A model generated the notes under the pieces. That model saw nothing but the letters and a program-made list of their open reading frames with translations, made no database searches and had not been told where the DNA came from. Source: Phaeocystidibacter sp965659725 (lineage in GTDB: Bacteria; Bacteroidota; Bacteroidia; Flavobacteriales; Schleiferiaceae). From it: DNA of 45,196 bases. The stretch lies in the NCBI GenBank assembly GCA_965659725.1, contig CBFHXG010000015.1, positions 1-45,196 of the forward strand, in the 5' to 3' direction. Shown piece after piece: positions 25,729-34,287 of this stretch (position 1 is the stretch's first letter; every line of letters starts with the position of its first letter). Both the position numbers and the translations under genes were made by a program.

Positions 25729-26838
25729 ATGAATAACGTAGTAGAAAAAGAGAAACCGAGTCCACTTTCAAAGTGGTTCGACATAAAGGATCACCCGTTC
25801 CTGATTGCTGGCCCATGCTCCGCCGAAAGCGAGGAACAACTCTTCGAAACGAGCAAACAGCTGGTAGAAAGTGGAAAGGTGAGCGTCATTCGAGCAGGCA
25901 CATGGAAACCACGCACACGACCAGATTCCTTCGAGGGTATTGGTCCGAGCGCCCTCCCTTGGCTTCAACGCGTAAAGAGCGAGCTGAAGACCCCTGTTGC
26001 GACGGAGGTGGCCAACGCCAAACACGTTGAATTTTGCCTGGACGCGGGCATCGATGTGCTATGGCTGGGAGCAAGAACAACGGTCAATCCATTTTATGTA
26101 CAGGAGATCGCCGAAGCCTTGAAGGGAGTTGACATTCCCGTATTCGTCAAGAATCCTATTCACGCCGACCTTGGGCTATGGATCGGTGCGTTGGAAAGGT
26201 TAGAAAAGATGAATGTTTCCAAACTCGCCGCTATCCACAGAGGGTTCTTTGCTGAGAAAAGTGCACCTTACAGGAACGAGCCGAAATGGGAATTGAGCTT
26301 TGCGTTGAGAGCCAAGGCGCCCAACATTCCGATCATTGGCGATCCGAGTCATATTGCGGGCAAACGCGACCTCCTCGAGCAGGTGAGTCAAACGGCGTTA
26401 GATATCAATTTGGATGGATTGATGATCGAGAGTCATATTACGCCCGACAAAGCTTTGAGTGACGCGGCTCAGCAGCTTACACCGTCCGACTTGATCGCGA
26501 TGATCGATAGATTGGTGATCCGTAGCTCCGAGCCTCGCAATGAAATTGCACACGAATTACTCGATAAGCTTCGCGATAAGATCGATGGTGTGGATGAGGA
26601 GATCGTGCGTCTGTTGAATGACAGGATGAAGATCATCGACGAGATCGGATTGGTGAAGGTGAACAATGACATCTCCATTTTTCAGATGGATAGATGGTTT
26701 GAAATCTTGGCCAAACGTGGTTTACAGGCGAAGAACATCGAACTGAACCCTTCCCTAGTCCAGGAACTCTTCCAGATCATCCACAAATACAGTGTGGAAC
26801 GTCAGAATGATGTCTTCCAGAAAAAAGACCGTCTGTAA
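25729..26838 (+). CDS. Bifunctional DAHP synthase / chorismate mutase
   Basis: A 369-residue fusion. Residues about 15-260 are a type I beta DAHP synthase (3-deoxy-7-phosphoheptulonate synthase): GPCSAES at 28-34, RAGTWKPRTRPDSFEG, WLGARTTVNPF, VKNPIHADLG and GDPSHIAG. From about residue 268 an AroQ-type chorismate mutase helix bundle follows (LRDKIDGVDEEIVRLLNDRMKII). The first enzyme starts the shikimate pathway from PEP and erythrose 4-phosphate. The second turns chorismate into prephenate, and in fused enzymes it often mediates feedback control by prephenate or aromatic amino acids. The domain order is usual for Bacteroidota. Confidence 0.95.
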   Translation: MNNVVEKEKPSPLSKWFDIKDHPFLIAGPCSAESEEQLFETSKQLVESGKVSVIRAGTWKPRTRPDSFEGIGPSALPWLQRVKSELKTPVATEVANAKHVEFCLDAGIDVLWLGARTTVNPFYVQEIAEALKGVDIPVFVKNPIHADLGLWIGALERLEKMNVSKLAAIHRGFFAEKSAPYRNEPKWELSFALRAKAPNIPIIGDPSHIAGKRDLLEQVSQTALDINLDGLMIESHITPDKALSDAAQQLTPSDLIAMIDRLVIRSSEPRNEIAHELLDKLRDKIDGVDEEIVRLLNDRMKIIDEIGLVKVNNDISIFQMDRWFEILAKRGLQAKNIELNPSLVQELFQIIHKYSVERQNDVFQKKDRL

Positions 26839-26842
26839 ATAA

Positions 26843-26859
26843 CCGTTTGTATCCGTTTA
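26843..26859 (+). repeat. 17-nt intergenic repeat, copy 1
   Basis: CCGTTTGTATCCGTTTA, identical to 38154-38170. It lies in the short gap between the DAHP synthase gene and recJ and is itself an imperfect direct repeat (CCGTTTGTAT / CCGTTTACAT). Confidence 0.6.
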
Positions 26860-26886
26860 CATGCGCCTTTGCGCACTTCCCTTTTG

Positions 26887-26894
26887 TAGTATTG
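26887..26894 (+). promoter_or_regulatory. TAnnTTTG-like box (TAGTATTG) 4 nt before recJ
   Basis: One mismatch to consensus, then CAAT, then the ATG at 26899. A TTTG 15 nt upstream is a little too close for an ideal -33 element. Predicted leaderless recJ mRNA. Confidence 0.45.
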
Positions 26895-26898
26895 CAAT

Positions 26899-28608
26899 AT
26901 GATCAAGACCGCAAAAGCTTGGAGATACGAGCCTGTACCTGATTCAGTAGAATTTCGGCAATTAAAGGACAGCTTAAAATTCGATGACATCCTCACTCAA
27001 CTCCTATGGAACAGGGGGATCAGAGACTTTGAAGCAGCTCGACGGTTCTTCAAACCAAGTGCGAACGACCTTCATGATCCGAGACTGATGAAGGACATGG
27101 ATAAGTCGGTAGATCGACTTCTCAAGGCCATACATAATGGTGAATCCATTTTGGTGTATGGTGATTACGATGTAGATGGCACTACCTCCGTCGCGTTGGT
27201 AAGCACCTTCTTGGAGGAATGGACAGACAAGGTAGCCTGCTACATTCCAGATAGGTACAAAGAAGGATATGGCATTTCATCGCAAGGCATTCAATTCGCG
27301 ATCGACAGCGATGTAGATGTGATTATCGCGCTAGATTGCGGCATAAAGGCCTACGATCAGGCTAAGATGGCCAAGGATAACGGCATTGACCTGATCGTGT
27401 GCGACCACCACACGCCGGGGCCTGAACTCCCCGAGGCCTTTGCGATATTGGACCCCAAGCGAAAGGACTGTGGTTATCCGTATAAGGAACTATCTGGTTG
27501 TGGTGTAGGATATAAACTTTGCCAGGCCATTGCCGAAAGAAAGGGAATGGACGAAAGCGAACTCACACCTTACTTGGATCTATTGGTGGTGAGTATTGGT
27601 GCTGATATCGTGCCGATCACGGGCGAAAACCGGATCCTTGCCATTCGAGGATTGCACAGACTGAATACGGAACCTCGACCGGCCTTCAGGCTGATGATGC
27701 AAAATGCGAGGAAGCAGGTATTCAATATCACAGATGTGGTATTCACAATCGCACCGAGGATCAATGCTGCAGGAAGGATAAGGAGTGGATCAGACGCTGT
27801 TGAATTGATGCGGTGCAAGTCTACACTTCAGGCTCAGGAATTCTTATCGGAGATCAATGAGCACAATCAAACAAGAAAAGAGCTAGACAGGTCGATTACT
27901 GCCGAGGCATTGAACATAGTGGAGCAAGAAATGCTCAAACACAGCACGGTAGTTTATAGAGAAGATTGGCATAAGGGTGTGATCGGGATCGTTGCCTCTA
28001 GGTTGATAGAGACCTATTTTCGTCCAACGATCGTATTGACCAAAAGCAATGGGCTTTTGGCGGGCAGTGCGCGGAGTGTTCCAGGCTTTGATCTCTACCA
28101 AGCCCTAGACGCCTGTTCTGATTACCTATTACAATTTGGCGGTCACAAGTATGCAGCCGGAATGACCTTGGAGGAAGATGACTTACCCAAGTTCAAGAAA
28201 GCATTCGATCAACATGTGGGTGAGAACATCACAGAGGAAATGACGGTTCCGGAAGTAAAGATAGACGCGAAGATATCTGTGGAAGATATCAACTCCCAGT
28301 TTGAAAGGAGGTTGAAACTATTTCACCCACATGGACCGGAAAATGATCTTCCCGTATTTTCAACAGAGATTGGCTTAGCATCGAATGTAAAAACGATAGG
28401 CAGCGATAGGTCGCACTTAAAATTTGAGGTAAGCGGGGTGGATTGTATCGCATTTGGCATGGCTGAGCATGCTGACTTGGTGCAGAGTGGCAATGCGGAA
28501 ATGGCTTATCACATTGAGTACAACGAATTTCGAGGTACTGTTAATCTGCAACTCAGGGTTATCGACATTCGGGAATGCGGATCAGCTTTCGTTTCTGGAT
28601 CTGAGTGA
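26899..28608 (+). CDS. recJ: Single-stranded-DNA-specific exonuclease RecJ
   Basis: A 569-residue DHH-family 5'-3' exonuclease acting on single-stranded DNA in RecF-pathway recombination, base excision and mismatch repair. The core motifs are VYGDYDVDGTTS (motif I), ALDCGIKAYDQ, CDHHTPGPELP (the DHH itself), PRINAAGRI, and the DHHA1 region with SARSVPGFDLYQAL and FGGHKYAAGMTLEE. The C-terminal OB-like domain ends near LRVIDIRECG. Length is typical. Its 3' end overlaps the convergent small membrane-protein gene by 27 nt. Confidence 0.96.
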   Translation: MIKTAKAWRYEPVPDSVEFRQLKDSLKFDDILTQLLWNRGIRDFEAARRFFKPSANDLHDPRLMKDMDKSVDRLLKAIHNGESILVYGDYDVDGTTSVALVSTFLEEWTDKVACYIPDRYKEGYGISSQGIQFAIDSDVDVIIALDCGIKAYDQAKMAKDNGIDLIVCDHHTPGPELPEAFAILDPKRKDCGYPYKELSGCGVGYKLCQAIAERKGMDESELTPYLDLLVVSIGADIVPITGENRILAIRGLHRLNTEPRPAFRLMMQNARKQVFNITDVVFTIAPRINAAGRIRSGSDAVELMRCKSTLQAQEFLSEINEHNQTRKELDRSITAEALNIVEQEMLKHSTVVYREDWHKGVIGIVASRLIETYFRPTIVLTKSNGLLAGSARSVPGFDLYQALDACSDYLLQFGGHKYAAGMTLEEDDLPKFKKAFDQHVGENITEEMTVPEVKIDAKISVEDINSQFERRLKLFHPHGPENDLPVFSTEIGLASNVKTIGSDRSHLKFEVSGVDCIAFGMAEHADLVQSGNAEMAYHIEYNEFRGTVNLQLRVIDIRECGSAFVSGSE

Positions 28609-28830
28609 GCCATCTTCATAGAACCTATCATCGAAGGTTTCTTTGCTATCGTACTTCGATCTCAGAATGAGATAGGCCATGCTGATGATGACGAGGGGGA
28701 ATACCATTCCTATGAAAAGAGCCGCGCGTTCGGCCCAATCGAGGGGTGTTGCGACGAGCACCATATAGATGGCCACTACGATGGTGGTACCGATTATCCA
28801 GTTGGAAATATTTCTCCCTAAGCGTTCCAT
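28582..28830 (-). CDS. Small membrane protein, two helices, unknown function
   Basis: An 82-residue protein with two hydrophobic helices (IIGTTIVVAIYMVLVA and AALFIGMVFPLVIISMAYLIL) and an acidic, polar C-terminal tail (KETFDDRFYEDGS). No family recognised. The frame ends inside the last codons of recJ on the other strand (27-nt antisense overlap). ATG start, no Shine-Dalgarno sequence. The clean helix-loop-helix layout argues for a real gene. Confidence 0.6.
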   Translation of the reverse strand: MERLGRNISNWIIGTTIVVAIYMVLVATPLDWAERAALFIGMVFPLVIISMAYLILRSKYDSKETFDDRFYEDGSLRSRNES

Positions 28831-28894
28831 ATTTATTTAACCACCTGAGGCACAGAATAGTTCACATCAATCACCTTCAATGCTGAGGTTGACG

Positions 28895-28902
28895 TACCTT
28901 TG
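28895..28902 (+). promoter_or_regulatory. TAnnTTTG box (TACCTTTG) 4 nt before the DUF3109 gene
   Basis: Exact consensus, then TGAC, then the ATG at 28907. It lies downstream of an in-frame ATG at 28880, so this box argues that 28907 is the real start and that the mRNA is leaderless. Confidence 0.6.
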
Positions 28903-28906
28903 TGAC

Positions 28907-29479
28907 ATGATTCAGATCGGTAGCACATTAGTATCGGAAGACCTACTTGAAAAGGAGTTTGTTTGCAACCTGAGCGCTTGCAAGGGAGCTTGCTGTGTGG
29001 AGGGTGATTCGGGCGCGCCATTGTTGGAAAGTGAGACGGGCATCTTGGAAGAGATCAATGAGATCGTGATGCCTTACTTGAGGGATGAAGGAAGGCAGGC
29101 TATAGCTGAGCAAGGTCCTTGGGTGATCGATGATGATGGTGACCTTGTAACTCCTTTGGTGAATGGTAAGGAGTGTGCGTACGTGATCTTTGATGAGAAA
29201 GGCACCACGTTGTGTGGGATCGAAAAGGCGTGGAATGAGGGTGATGTAAAATTCCGGAAACCAGTGTCTTGCCACCTCTACCCTATTCGCATTACGGAGT
29301 ACAACTCGTTTCATGCGGTGAATTATGACAAGTGGGACATCTGTTCTGATGCTTGTGCTTTGGGAGAGGAATTGAATGTTCCGGTGTACAAGTTTGCTAG
29401 AGAGGGACTTGTGCGCAGATATGGAGAAAAGTGGTTTGAGGAATTGGACGAGGTTGCAACTGCTTGGTTGAATCGCTAA
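28907..29479 (+). CDS. DUF3109 family cysteine-rich protein
   Basis: A 190-residue protein with many conserved cysteines: C20, C25, C29 and C30 (CNLSACKGACC), then the Cys in GKECAYV, TLCGIE, VSCHLYPIR and DICSDAC. This is the DUF3109 pattern, related to zinc/iron-chelating YkgJ-like proteins. The cysteine grouping suggests a metal or Fe-S site, but the function is unknown. An in-frame ATG at 28880 would add nine residues and place the promoter box inside the gene, so 28907 is used. It precedes the ribonucleotide reductase region on the same strand. Confidence 0.88.
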   Translation: MIQIGSTLVSEDLLEKEFVCNLSACKGACCVEGDSGAPLLESETGILEEINEIVMPYLRDEGRQAIAEQGPWVIDDDGDLVTPLVNGKECAYVIFDEKGTTLCGIEKAWNEGDVKFRKPVSCHLYPIRITEYNSFHAVNYDKWDICSDACALGEELNVPVYKFAREGLVRRYGEKWFEELDEVATAWLNR

Positions 29480-29480
29480 A

Positions 29481-29506
29481 GACCCCCCTCTCGGGTCGAG
29501 GTTTTT
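29481..29506 (+). terminator. Weak hairpin-T5 after the DUF3109 gene
   Basis: GACCC (29481-29485) pairs with GGGTC (29493-29497), then GAGG and T5 (29502-29506). The stem is short, so the assignment is tentative. Confidence 0.35.
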
Positions 29507-29630
29507 AACAATAGGTGTTCATTTCTTTCTCTCGAAATCTACTTTTTCTAGTTGCTTTTTTTCTACCTCAGTTAGGACGTGGCTTTCACGAAGAGGGGGT
29601 TATGCAACTATGTTGAAAACTCCTACAAAT

Positions 29631-29639
29631 TGTGAATAA
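29631..29639 (-). promoter_or_regulatory. DnaA-box-like 9-mer upstream of nrdB
   Basis: TGTGAATAA, that is TTATTCACA on the minus strand, which fits the DnaA consensus TTATNCACA. It ends 8 nt before the putative -33 TTG. DnaA is known to control nrdAB in E. coli; a role here is inference from a single site. The overlapping ACAAATTGT could instead be part of an NrdR site. Confidence 0.35.
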
Positions 29640-29646
29640 CCACTCC

Positions 29647-29677
29647 TTGTCTTACGGAGATGCATTTCCAAGATTTG
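29647..29677 (+). promoter_or_regulatory. Probable nrdBA promoter (TTG-N20-AAGATTTG)
   Basis: TTG at 29647-29649 and AAGATTTG at 29670-29677 (one mismatch to TAnnTTTG) are 20 nt apart, within the Bacteroidota range. A start near 29682 gives a leader of about 120 nt. Confidence 0.45.
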
Positions 29678-29804
29678 TAAGAGAACATGACGCAGACCCC
29701 GCTGTCCATTGCATGTTCATGGCCTCGCAAAGGCTTGTAAAACAGTAACATACTTTCTATTAATCGGCGTTCCCCGACGGCACGCCCTAAGATAAATTGA
29801 CGCT

Positions 29805-30791
29805 ATGAGCCAGGTTGAACCGATCTTACAAGAGAACAAAGACCGCTTTGTACTATTTCCTATTAAGCATCATGACATATGGGAGTGGTACAAGAAGTCG
29901 GAGGCTAGCTTTTGGACGGCTGAGGAAATCGATCTTCATTCTGACTTGAAAGATTGGGAGACAAAGTTGAATGATGATGAGCGTTACTTCATCAAGCACG
30001 TTTTGGCGTTCTTCGCGGCGAGTGATGGTATCGTGAATGAGAACTTGGCGGAGAACTTCGTGAATGAGGTTCAGTATACCGAGGCAAAATTCTTTTATGG
30101 TTTCCAGATCATGATGGAGAACATTCACAGTGAAACCTACTCTTTGTTGATCGATACATTGATCAAGGATCCGGCGGAGCGCGATCGTTTGTTCCATGCT
30201 ATTGAGACATTCGACGCGATCAAGGAAAAGGCTGAATGGGCCTTGCGTTGGATCGAATCCCCTTCTTTTGCTGAGCGCTTGATCGCCTTTGCAGCGGTAG
30301 AGGGCATCTTCTTCTCTGGATCGTTCTGCTCTATCTTCTGGTTGAAGAAGCGTGGATTGATGCCGGGCTTGACGTTCTCGAACGAATTGATCTCTCGCGA
30401 CGAGGGTATGCACTGCGACTTCGCATGTCACCTTCACAACAACCACTTGATCAACCAAGTGCCTAAGGAGCGAATCACTCAGATCATTACAGAGGCGTTG
30501 GATATTGAGCGTTCATTCATCACTGAATCACTTCCAGTAGACTTGATCGGTATGAACTCCAAGTTGATGGTTCAATACCTGGAGTTTGTTGCAGACCGAC
30601 TTTTGGTTGAGTTGAACTGTGATAAGATCTACAACTCTTCGAATCCATTTGACTTCATGGAGATGATTTCATTGGAAGGAAAGACGAACTTCTTCGAGAA
30701 GCGCGTATCTGACTATCGCAAGGCGGGTGTCGGAACTGGTACGGCTGATGAGGAGAAGGAGAATACATTCAGCTTCGACGACGAATTCTAG
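29805..30791 (+). CDS. nrdB: Ribonucleoside-diphosphate reductase, small (beta) subunit, class Ia
   Basis: A 328-residue NrdB carrying the di-iron tyrosyl radical cofactor. Iron-ligand regions are visible: EEIDLHSDLKDW, NENLAENFVNEVQYTEAKFFYGFQIMMENIHSE, and SRDEGMHCDFACHL. The radical Tyr is Y98 in FYGFQ, so this is the tyrosyl-radical type and not the radical-less or Mn/Fe kinds. The C-terminal FSFDDEF is the tail that docks on the alpha subunit. The sequence resembles the eukaryote-like branch. It is the first gene of nrdBA, 57 nt before nrdA. Confidence 0.96.
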   Translation: MSQVEPILQENKDRFVLFPIKHHDIWEWYKKSEASFWTAEEIDLHSDLKDWETKLNDDERYFIKHVLAFFAASDGIVNENLAENFVNEVQYTEAKFFYGFQIMMENIHSETYSLLIDTLIKDPAERDRLFHAIETFDAIKEKAEWALRWIESPSFAERLIAFAAVEGIFFSGSFCSIFWLKKRGLMPGLTFSNELISRDEGMHCDFACHLHNNHLINQVPKERITQIITEALDIERSFITESLPVDLIGMNSKLMVQYLEFVADRLLVELNCDKIYNSSNPFDFMEMISLEGKTNFFEKRVSDYRKAGVGTGTADEEKENTFSFDDEF

Positions 30792-30848
30792 GTCGAAACC
30801 TAACAAGAACCCCCTATTGAATAATAAATCCACCCAAAACCCTACAAT

Positions 30849-33368
30849 ATGCACGTATTAAAAAGAGACGGTCGGAAGGAGGCCGTCAAATTCGACAAGA
30901 TCACGGCTCGTATTCAAAAGCTTTGCTACGGCTTGAGCCCTCTGACTGACCCGGTATCGGTTGCCATGCGTGTGATTGAAGGTCTCTATGACGGCGTAAC
31001 CACTTCTGAGCTTGATAGCTTGGCAGCGGAGGTTGCAGCTTCAATGACCATCAAGCACCCAGACTATGCAAAGTTGGCAGCGCGTATCGCCGTTTCAAAC
31101 CTTCACAAGAACACAACGAAGTCTTTCTCCGAGACGATGAAAGACCTTCACGATTATGTAAACCCAAAAACGGGTCTACACTCTCCATTGATCGCAGACG
31201 ACGTGCATGAGATCATCCAGGAGAATGCAGAGTTCCTAGATTCTGCTTTGATCTATGATCGTGATTTCTCGTATGACTACTTTGGTTTCAAGACCCTTGA
31301 GCGTTCATACCTCCTTCGTTTGAACGGTCAGATCGCAGAGCGTCCACAGCACATGTTGATGCGTGTTTCGATCGGCATCCACAAAGACGATCTTGAGGCT
31401 GCCATTGAAACGTATGAGTTGATGTCGAAGAAGTACTTCACACACGCAACTCCTACACTTTTCAATGCGGGTACTCCAAAACCACAGATGTCGAGCTGCT
31501 TCCTTCTCACCATGAAGGATGATAGCATCGATGGAATCTACGACACACTCAAGCAGTGTGCGAAGATCTCGCAAAGCGCAGGCGGTATTGGCTTGAGCGC
31601 TCACAATATCCGTGCAACGGGATCTTACATCCGCGGTACAAATGGCACATCGAACGGATTGGTTCCGATGCTTCGTGTATTCAATGACACGGCTCGTTAC
31701 GTTGACCAGGGTGGTGGTAAGCGTAAGGGTTCATTTGCAATGTACCTAGAGCCTTGGCACGCCGATGTATTCGATTTCTTGGATCTCAAGAAGAATCACG
31801 GTAAAGAAGAACTTCGTGCTCGTGACCTTTTCTACGCTCTTTGGATCCCAGATCTATTCATGAAGCGCGTTGAAGAGGATGCTCATTGGACCTTGATGGA
31901 TCCAAACGAGTGTTCCGATCTTCACAACACCTATGGTAAAGAGTTCGAGAAACTTTATCTCCAGTATGAGGAGGAAGGTAAAGGTCGCAAAACCATCAAG
32001 GCTCGCGAGCTTTGGTCAAAAGTGATGGAGTCTCAGATCGAGACAGGAACTCCGTACATGCTTTACAAGGATGCGGCAAATGAGAAGTCCAACCAAAAGA
32101 ACTTGGGCACCATCCGCAGCTCTAACTTGTGTACAGAAATCATCGAGTACACTGCTCCTGATGAGGTGGCGGTTTGTAACCTCGCTTCTATCGCACTTCC
32201 TATGTTCATTCAGGATGGCGATTTCGATCACCAGATGCTTTACGATGTAACGTACAAGATCACGAAGAACTTGAACAAAATCATCGATCGCAACTACTAC
32301 CCAGTGCCGGAAGCGCGCAACAGTAACATGCGCCACCGTCCAATTGGTATCGGTGTTCAAGGATTGGCGGATGCATTTATCATGATGCGCTATCCATTCA
32401 CTTCAGACGAAGCGAAGCAATTGAACAAAGACATCTTCGAAACTATCTACTTCGCCGCATTGAAGTCTTCAATGGACATGGCCAAGAAAGAAGGAACCTA
32501 CGAGACCTGGGAAGGATCTCCACTTTCTAAGGGAGAATTCCAGTTCAACATGTGGGGTATTTCAGAAGATGAGTTGAGTGGTCGTTGGGACTGGAAAGAT
32601 CTCCGTGAGAATGTAATGAAGACGGGTACTCGTAACTCGCTTCTTCTTGCTCCGATGCCAACAGCATCCACTTCTCAGATCTTGGGTAACAACGAGTGCT
32701 TCGAGCCATATACGTCTAACATCTACACCCGTAGAGTGCTCTCCGGCGAGTTCATCGTTGTGAACAAGCACTTGTTGCTCGACCTCGTGAAATTGGGTCT
32801 TTGGAATGAAGACATCAAGAATGAGATCATGCGTGCCAATGGATCTATCCAACACATCGACATCATTCCTGAGAACATCAAGGAGCTATACAAAACAGTT
32901 TGGGAGATGTCCATGCGCGACATCATCGATATGTCTGCCGACCGCGGTGCATTCATCGACCAATCTCAGAGCTTGAACCTCTTCATCGAGTCGCCTAACA
33001 TGGGTAAACTCACCTCTATGCACTTCTATGCATGGAAGAAGGGTCTCAAGACAGGTATGTACTACCTCCGTACGAAGGCGGCATCTCAAGCGATCCAGTT
33101 CACCGTTGCCAAGCAGGCAAAATCAGAGGTTGAACCGGTAACTGAAAAGGAGAAAGAGGGTGCCCCTAAAGCGGAAGCTCCAACTGCAGAAGAAGCTAAA
33201 GCAGCTTCACAAGCAGAAGTGAATGCACAGAAGCTGGCCGAAGCACAGGCTAGCATGACCATGGAAAACACGGTTGCCATGCCAGAGAAAGGCAGATCAT
33301 ACACCGAAGAGGAAATGATCAGCTGCTCTATCGACAACCCAGATGATTGTGAAGCCTGCGGCTCATGA
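30849..33368 (+). CDS. nrdA: Ribonucleoside-diphosphate reductase, large (alpha) subunit
   Basis: An 839-residue NrdA that reduces NDPs to dNDPs. An N-terminal ATP-cone (residues 1-90, VLKRDGRKEAVKFDKI) gives dATP/ATP activity control. The catalytic barrel includes SSCFLLTMKDDS (redox Cys), the SNLCTEIIEY loop with active-site Cys and Glu, and VAVCNLASIAL. The C-terminal redox pair is CEAC just before the end. Between the barrel and this pair lies an about 50-residue Ala/Glu/Lys-rich linker (for example KAEAPTAEEAKAASQAE), longer than usual, which probably acts as a flexible arm. A terminator follows. Confidence 0.96.
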   Translation: MHVLKRDGRKEAVKFDKITARIQKLCYGLSPLTDPVSVAMRVIEGLYDGVTTSELDSLAAEVAASMTIKHPDYAKLAARIAVSNLHKNTTKSFSETMKDLHDYVNPKTGLHSPLIADDVHEIIQENAEFLDSALIYDRDFSYDYFGFKTLERSYLLRLNGQIAERPQHMLMRVSIGIHKDDLEAAIETYELMSKKYFTHATPTLFNAGTPKPQMSSCFLLTMKDDSIDGIYDTLKQCAKISQSAGGIGLSAHNIRATGSYIRGTNGTSNGLVPMLRVFNDTARYVDQGGGKRKGSFAMYLEPWHADVFDFLDLKKNHGKEELRARDLFYALWIPDLFMKRVEEDAHWTLMDPNECSDLHNTYGKEFEKLYLQYEEEGKGRKTIKARELWSKVMESQIETGTPYMLYKDAANEKSNQKNLGTIRSSNLCTEIIEYTAPDEVAVCNLASIALPMFIQDGDFDHQMLYDVTYKITKNLNKIIDRNYYPVPEARNSNMRHRPIGIGVQGLADAFIMMRYPFTSDEAKQLNKDIFETIYFAALKSSMDMAKKEGTYETWEGSPLSKGEFQFNMWGISEDELSGRWDWKDLRENVMKTGTRNSLLLAPMPTASTSQILGNNECFEPYTSNIYTRRVLSGEFIVVNKHLLLDLVKLGLWNEDIKNEIMRANGSIQHIDIIPENIKELYKTVWEMSMRDIIDMSADRGAFIDQSQSLNLFIESPNMGKLTSMHFYAWKKGLKTGMYYLRTKAASQAIQFTVAKQAKSEVEPVTEKEKEGAPKAEAPTAEEAKAASQAEVNAQKLAEAQASMTMENTVAMPEKGRSYTEEEMISCSIDNPDDCEACGS

Positions 33369-33404
33369 TCGCGCAACTTTCATAGCGTACCATTACGGTC
33401 AGAT

Positions 33405-33443
33405 AAGTCCCGCTCGGTATCCCGATGCGGGGCTTTTCTTTTT
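33405..33443 (+). terminator. Rho-independent terminator after nrdA
   Basis: AAGTCCCGCTCGG (33405-33417) pairs with CCGATGCGGGGCTT (33422-33435), with one G-U pair and one bulge and a TATC loop, followed by a T-rich tract TTCTTTTT. Confidence 0.85.
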
Positions 33444-33450
33444 ACCTTGG
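33443..33450 (+). promoter_or_regulatory. TAnnTTTG-like box (TACCTTGG) 4 nt before the next gene
   Basis: One mismatch to consensus, then TATC, then ATG at 33455. It abuts the nrdA terminator T-tract, which marks a new transcription unit. Predicted leaderless. Confidence 0.45.
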
Positions 33451-33454
33451 TATC

Positions 33455-33781
33455 ATGTCTCTTCAGAATAAAATCATGCATGTCCTCCTTTGGACCTTCA
33501 GTGCTTACTGTCTCATGTGGACAGTTCGCTATCTGGGTAGTCACACCATCGGCTGGATCATCGCCTTTCTTACGCTTGCTGGAGGACTAACGCTAACCTT
33601 TATGAGGTCGCGTTTCGATATAAAGACCCGCATGGTCGTTAAGTACTCTTTTTGGATATTCAGTTTGATTGCGTGCCTTTTAGCCAATAGTTTTCTGCTC
33701 TCCATCAATTATGGAATACTTTTGGCCATTCAAGCGTTGAATGAACGATCAATGATCCAAACAGCATGGTCAAAGCAATAA
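33455..33781 (+). CDS. Small membrane protein, unknown function
   Basis: A 108-residue protein with about three membrane helices (MHVLLWTFSAYCLMWTVRYL, IGWIIAFLTLAGGLTLTFM, YSFWIFSLIACLLANSFLL) and a short polar C-terminus. No family recognised. An upstream frame start at 33425 falls inside the nrdA terminator, so the ATG at 33455 is used. It overlaps the next gene by 16 nt, which suggests cotranslation. Confidence 0.65.
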   Translation: MSLQNKIMHVLLWTFSAYCLMWTVRYLGSHTIGWIIAFLTLAGGLTLTFMRSRFDIKTRMVVKYSFWIFSLIACLLANSFLLSINYGILLAIQALNERSMIQTAWSKQ

Positions 33782-34248
33782 TCAGTGCACTTCTTCTTTC
33801 GGTAAGCATTAGCTTGATGGGGCAACAGTCCCACGACCCCGACAGTGTAATGCAGGTGGTTCTAGGAGCACTTACCTTGGAAGAGCACGAAGTGAGTGGA
33901 AACATCGACTCGCTTCTCCACGAGGGCTCTTGGGAGGCTTTGGCTTATTGGGACATGACCACTCCGAAGGATGCCGAATCACTACAAGAAGCCGTAGGAG
34001 ACCGATATACATTTGAAGGCACCACCTTCATGATACAATTCGTGGACCCCAATAATCCACGTCAATTTGGAACCACGGTTGAAGGTTACTTCGTGAGAAA
34101 GGGATACGTGATCGAGATGTACAAAACGGAATCGGGCCCTCGTTCCTCCTTCGAGATCTGGTATCTCGACAACCGATATATGGTCATCGAAGTAGATGGG
34201 TTACGCATATTTCTTACCCGAGAAAAGAGCTACTATCTAACGGATTGA
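33766..34248 (+). CDS. Secreted or periplasmic protein, unknown function
   Basis: A 160-residue protein with a typical signal peptide (residues 1-19, IISALLLSVSISLMGQ, cleavage likely before QQSHD). The mature part is a small beta-rich domain (YTFEGTTFMIQFV, TTVEGYFVRKGYVIEMYKTE, FEIWYLDNRYMVIEVDGLRIFL). No catalytic motif and no lipobox Cys. It may be a small lipocalin-like or DUF-type periplasmic domain, but I do not recognise it. It is read from the same transcript as the preceding membrane protein (16-nt overlap). Confidence 0.7.
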   Translation: MVKAIISALLLSVSISLMGQQSHDPDSVMQVVLGALTLEEHEVSGNIDSLLHEGSWEALAYWDMTTPKDAESLQEAVGDRYTFEGTTFMIQFVDPNNPRQFGTTVEGYFVRKGYVIEMYKTESGPRSSFEIWYLDNRYMVIEVDGLRIFLTREKSYYLTD

Positions 34249-34251
34249 CCC

Positions 34252-34259
34252 TATCTTTG
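34252..34259 (+). promoter_or_regulatory. Possible -7 box (TATCTTTG), 28 nt before the next gene
   Basis: Exact TAnnTTTG just after the stop of the preceding gene and ahead of the ATG at 34288. No TTG at the preferred spacing. It would give a leader of about 24 nt. Confidence 0.45.
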
Positions 34260-34287
34260 TTACTCACGTCAATCGAAGCAAAAGCAC

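Larger units (their letters stand above)
29480..29804 (+). other. Intergenic leader of nrdBA (325 bp)
   Basis: No gene is seen. In order: a weak hairpin after the DUF3109 gene, a pyrimidine-rich stretch, a small inverted repeat CGTG-N5-CACG (29578-29590), a DnaA-box-like 9-mer overlapping ACAAATTGT, a probable promoter, and about 120 nt of leader that ends with GGCGT (29766-29770) pairing with ACGCC (29782-29786) close to the nrdB start. No riboswitch was recognised. Confidence 0.5.

Noticed and set aside
29853..30458. Minus-strand 201-codon frame inside nrdB
   Set aside because: Shadow of a well-conserved gene; no start signal or domain.
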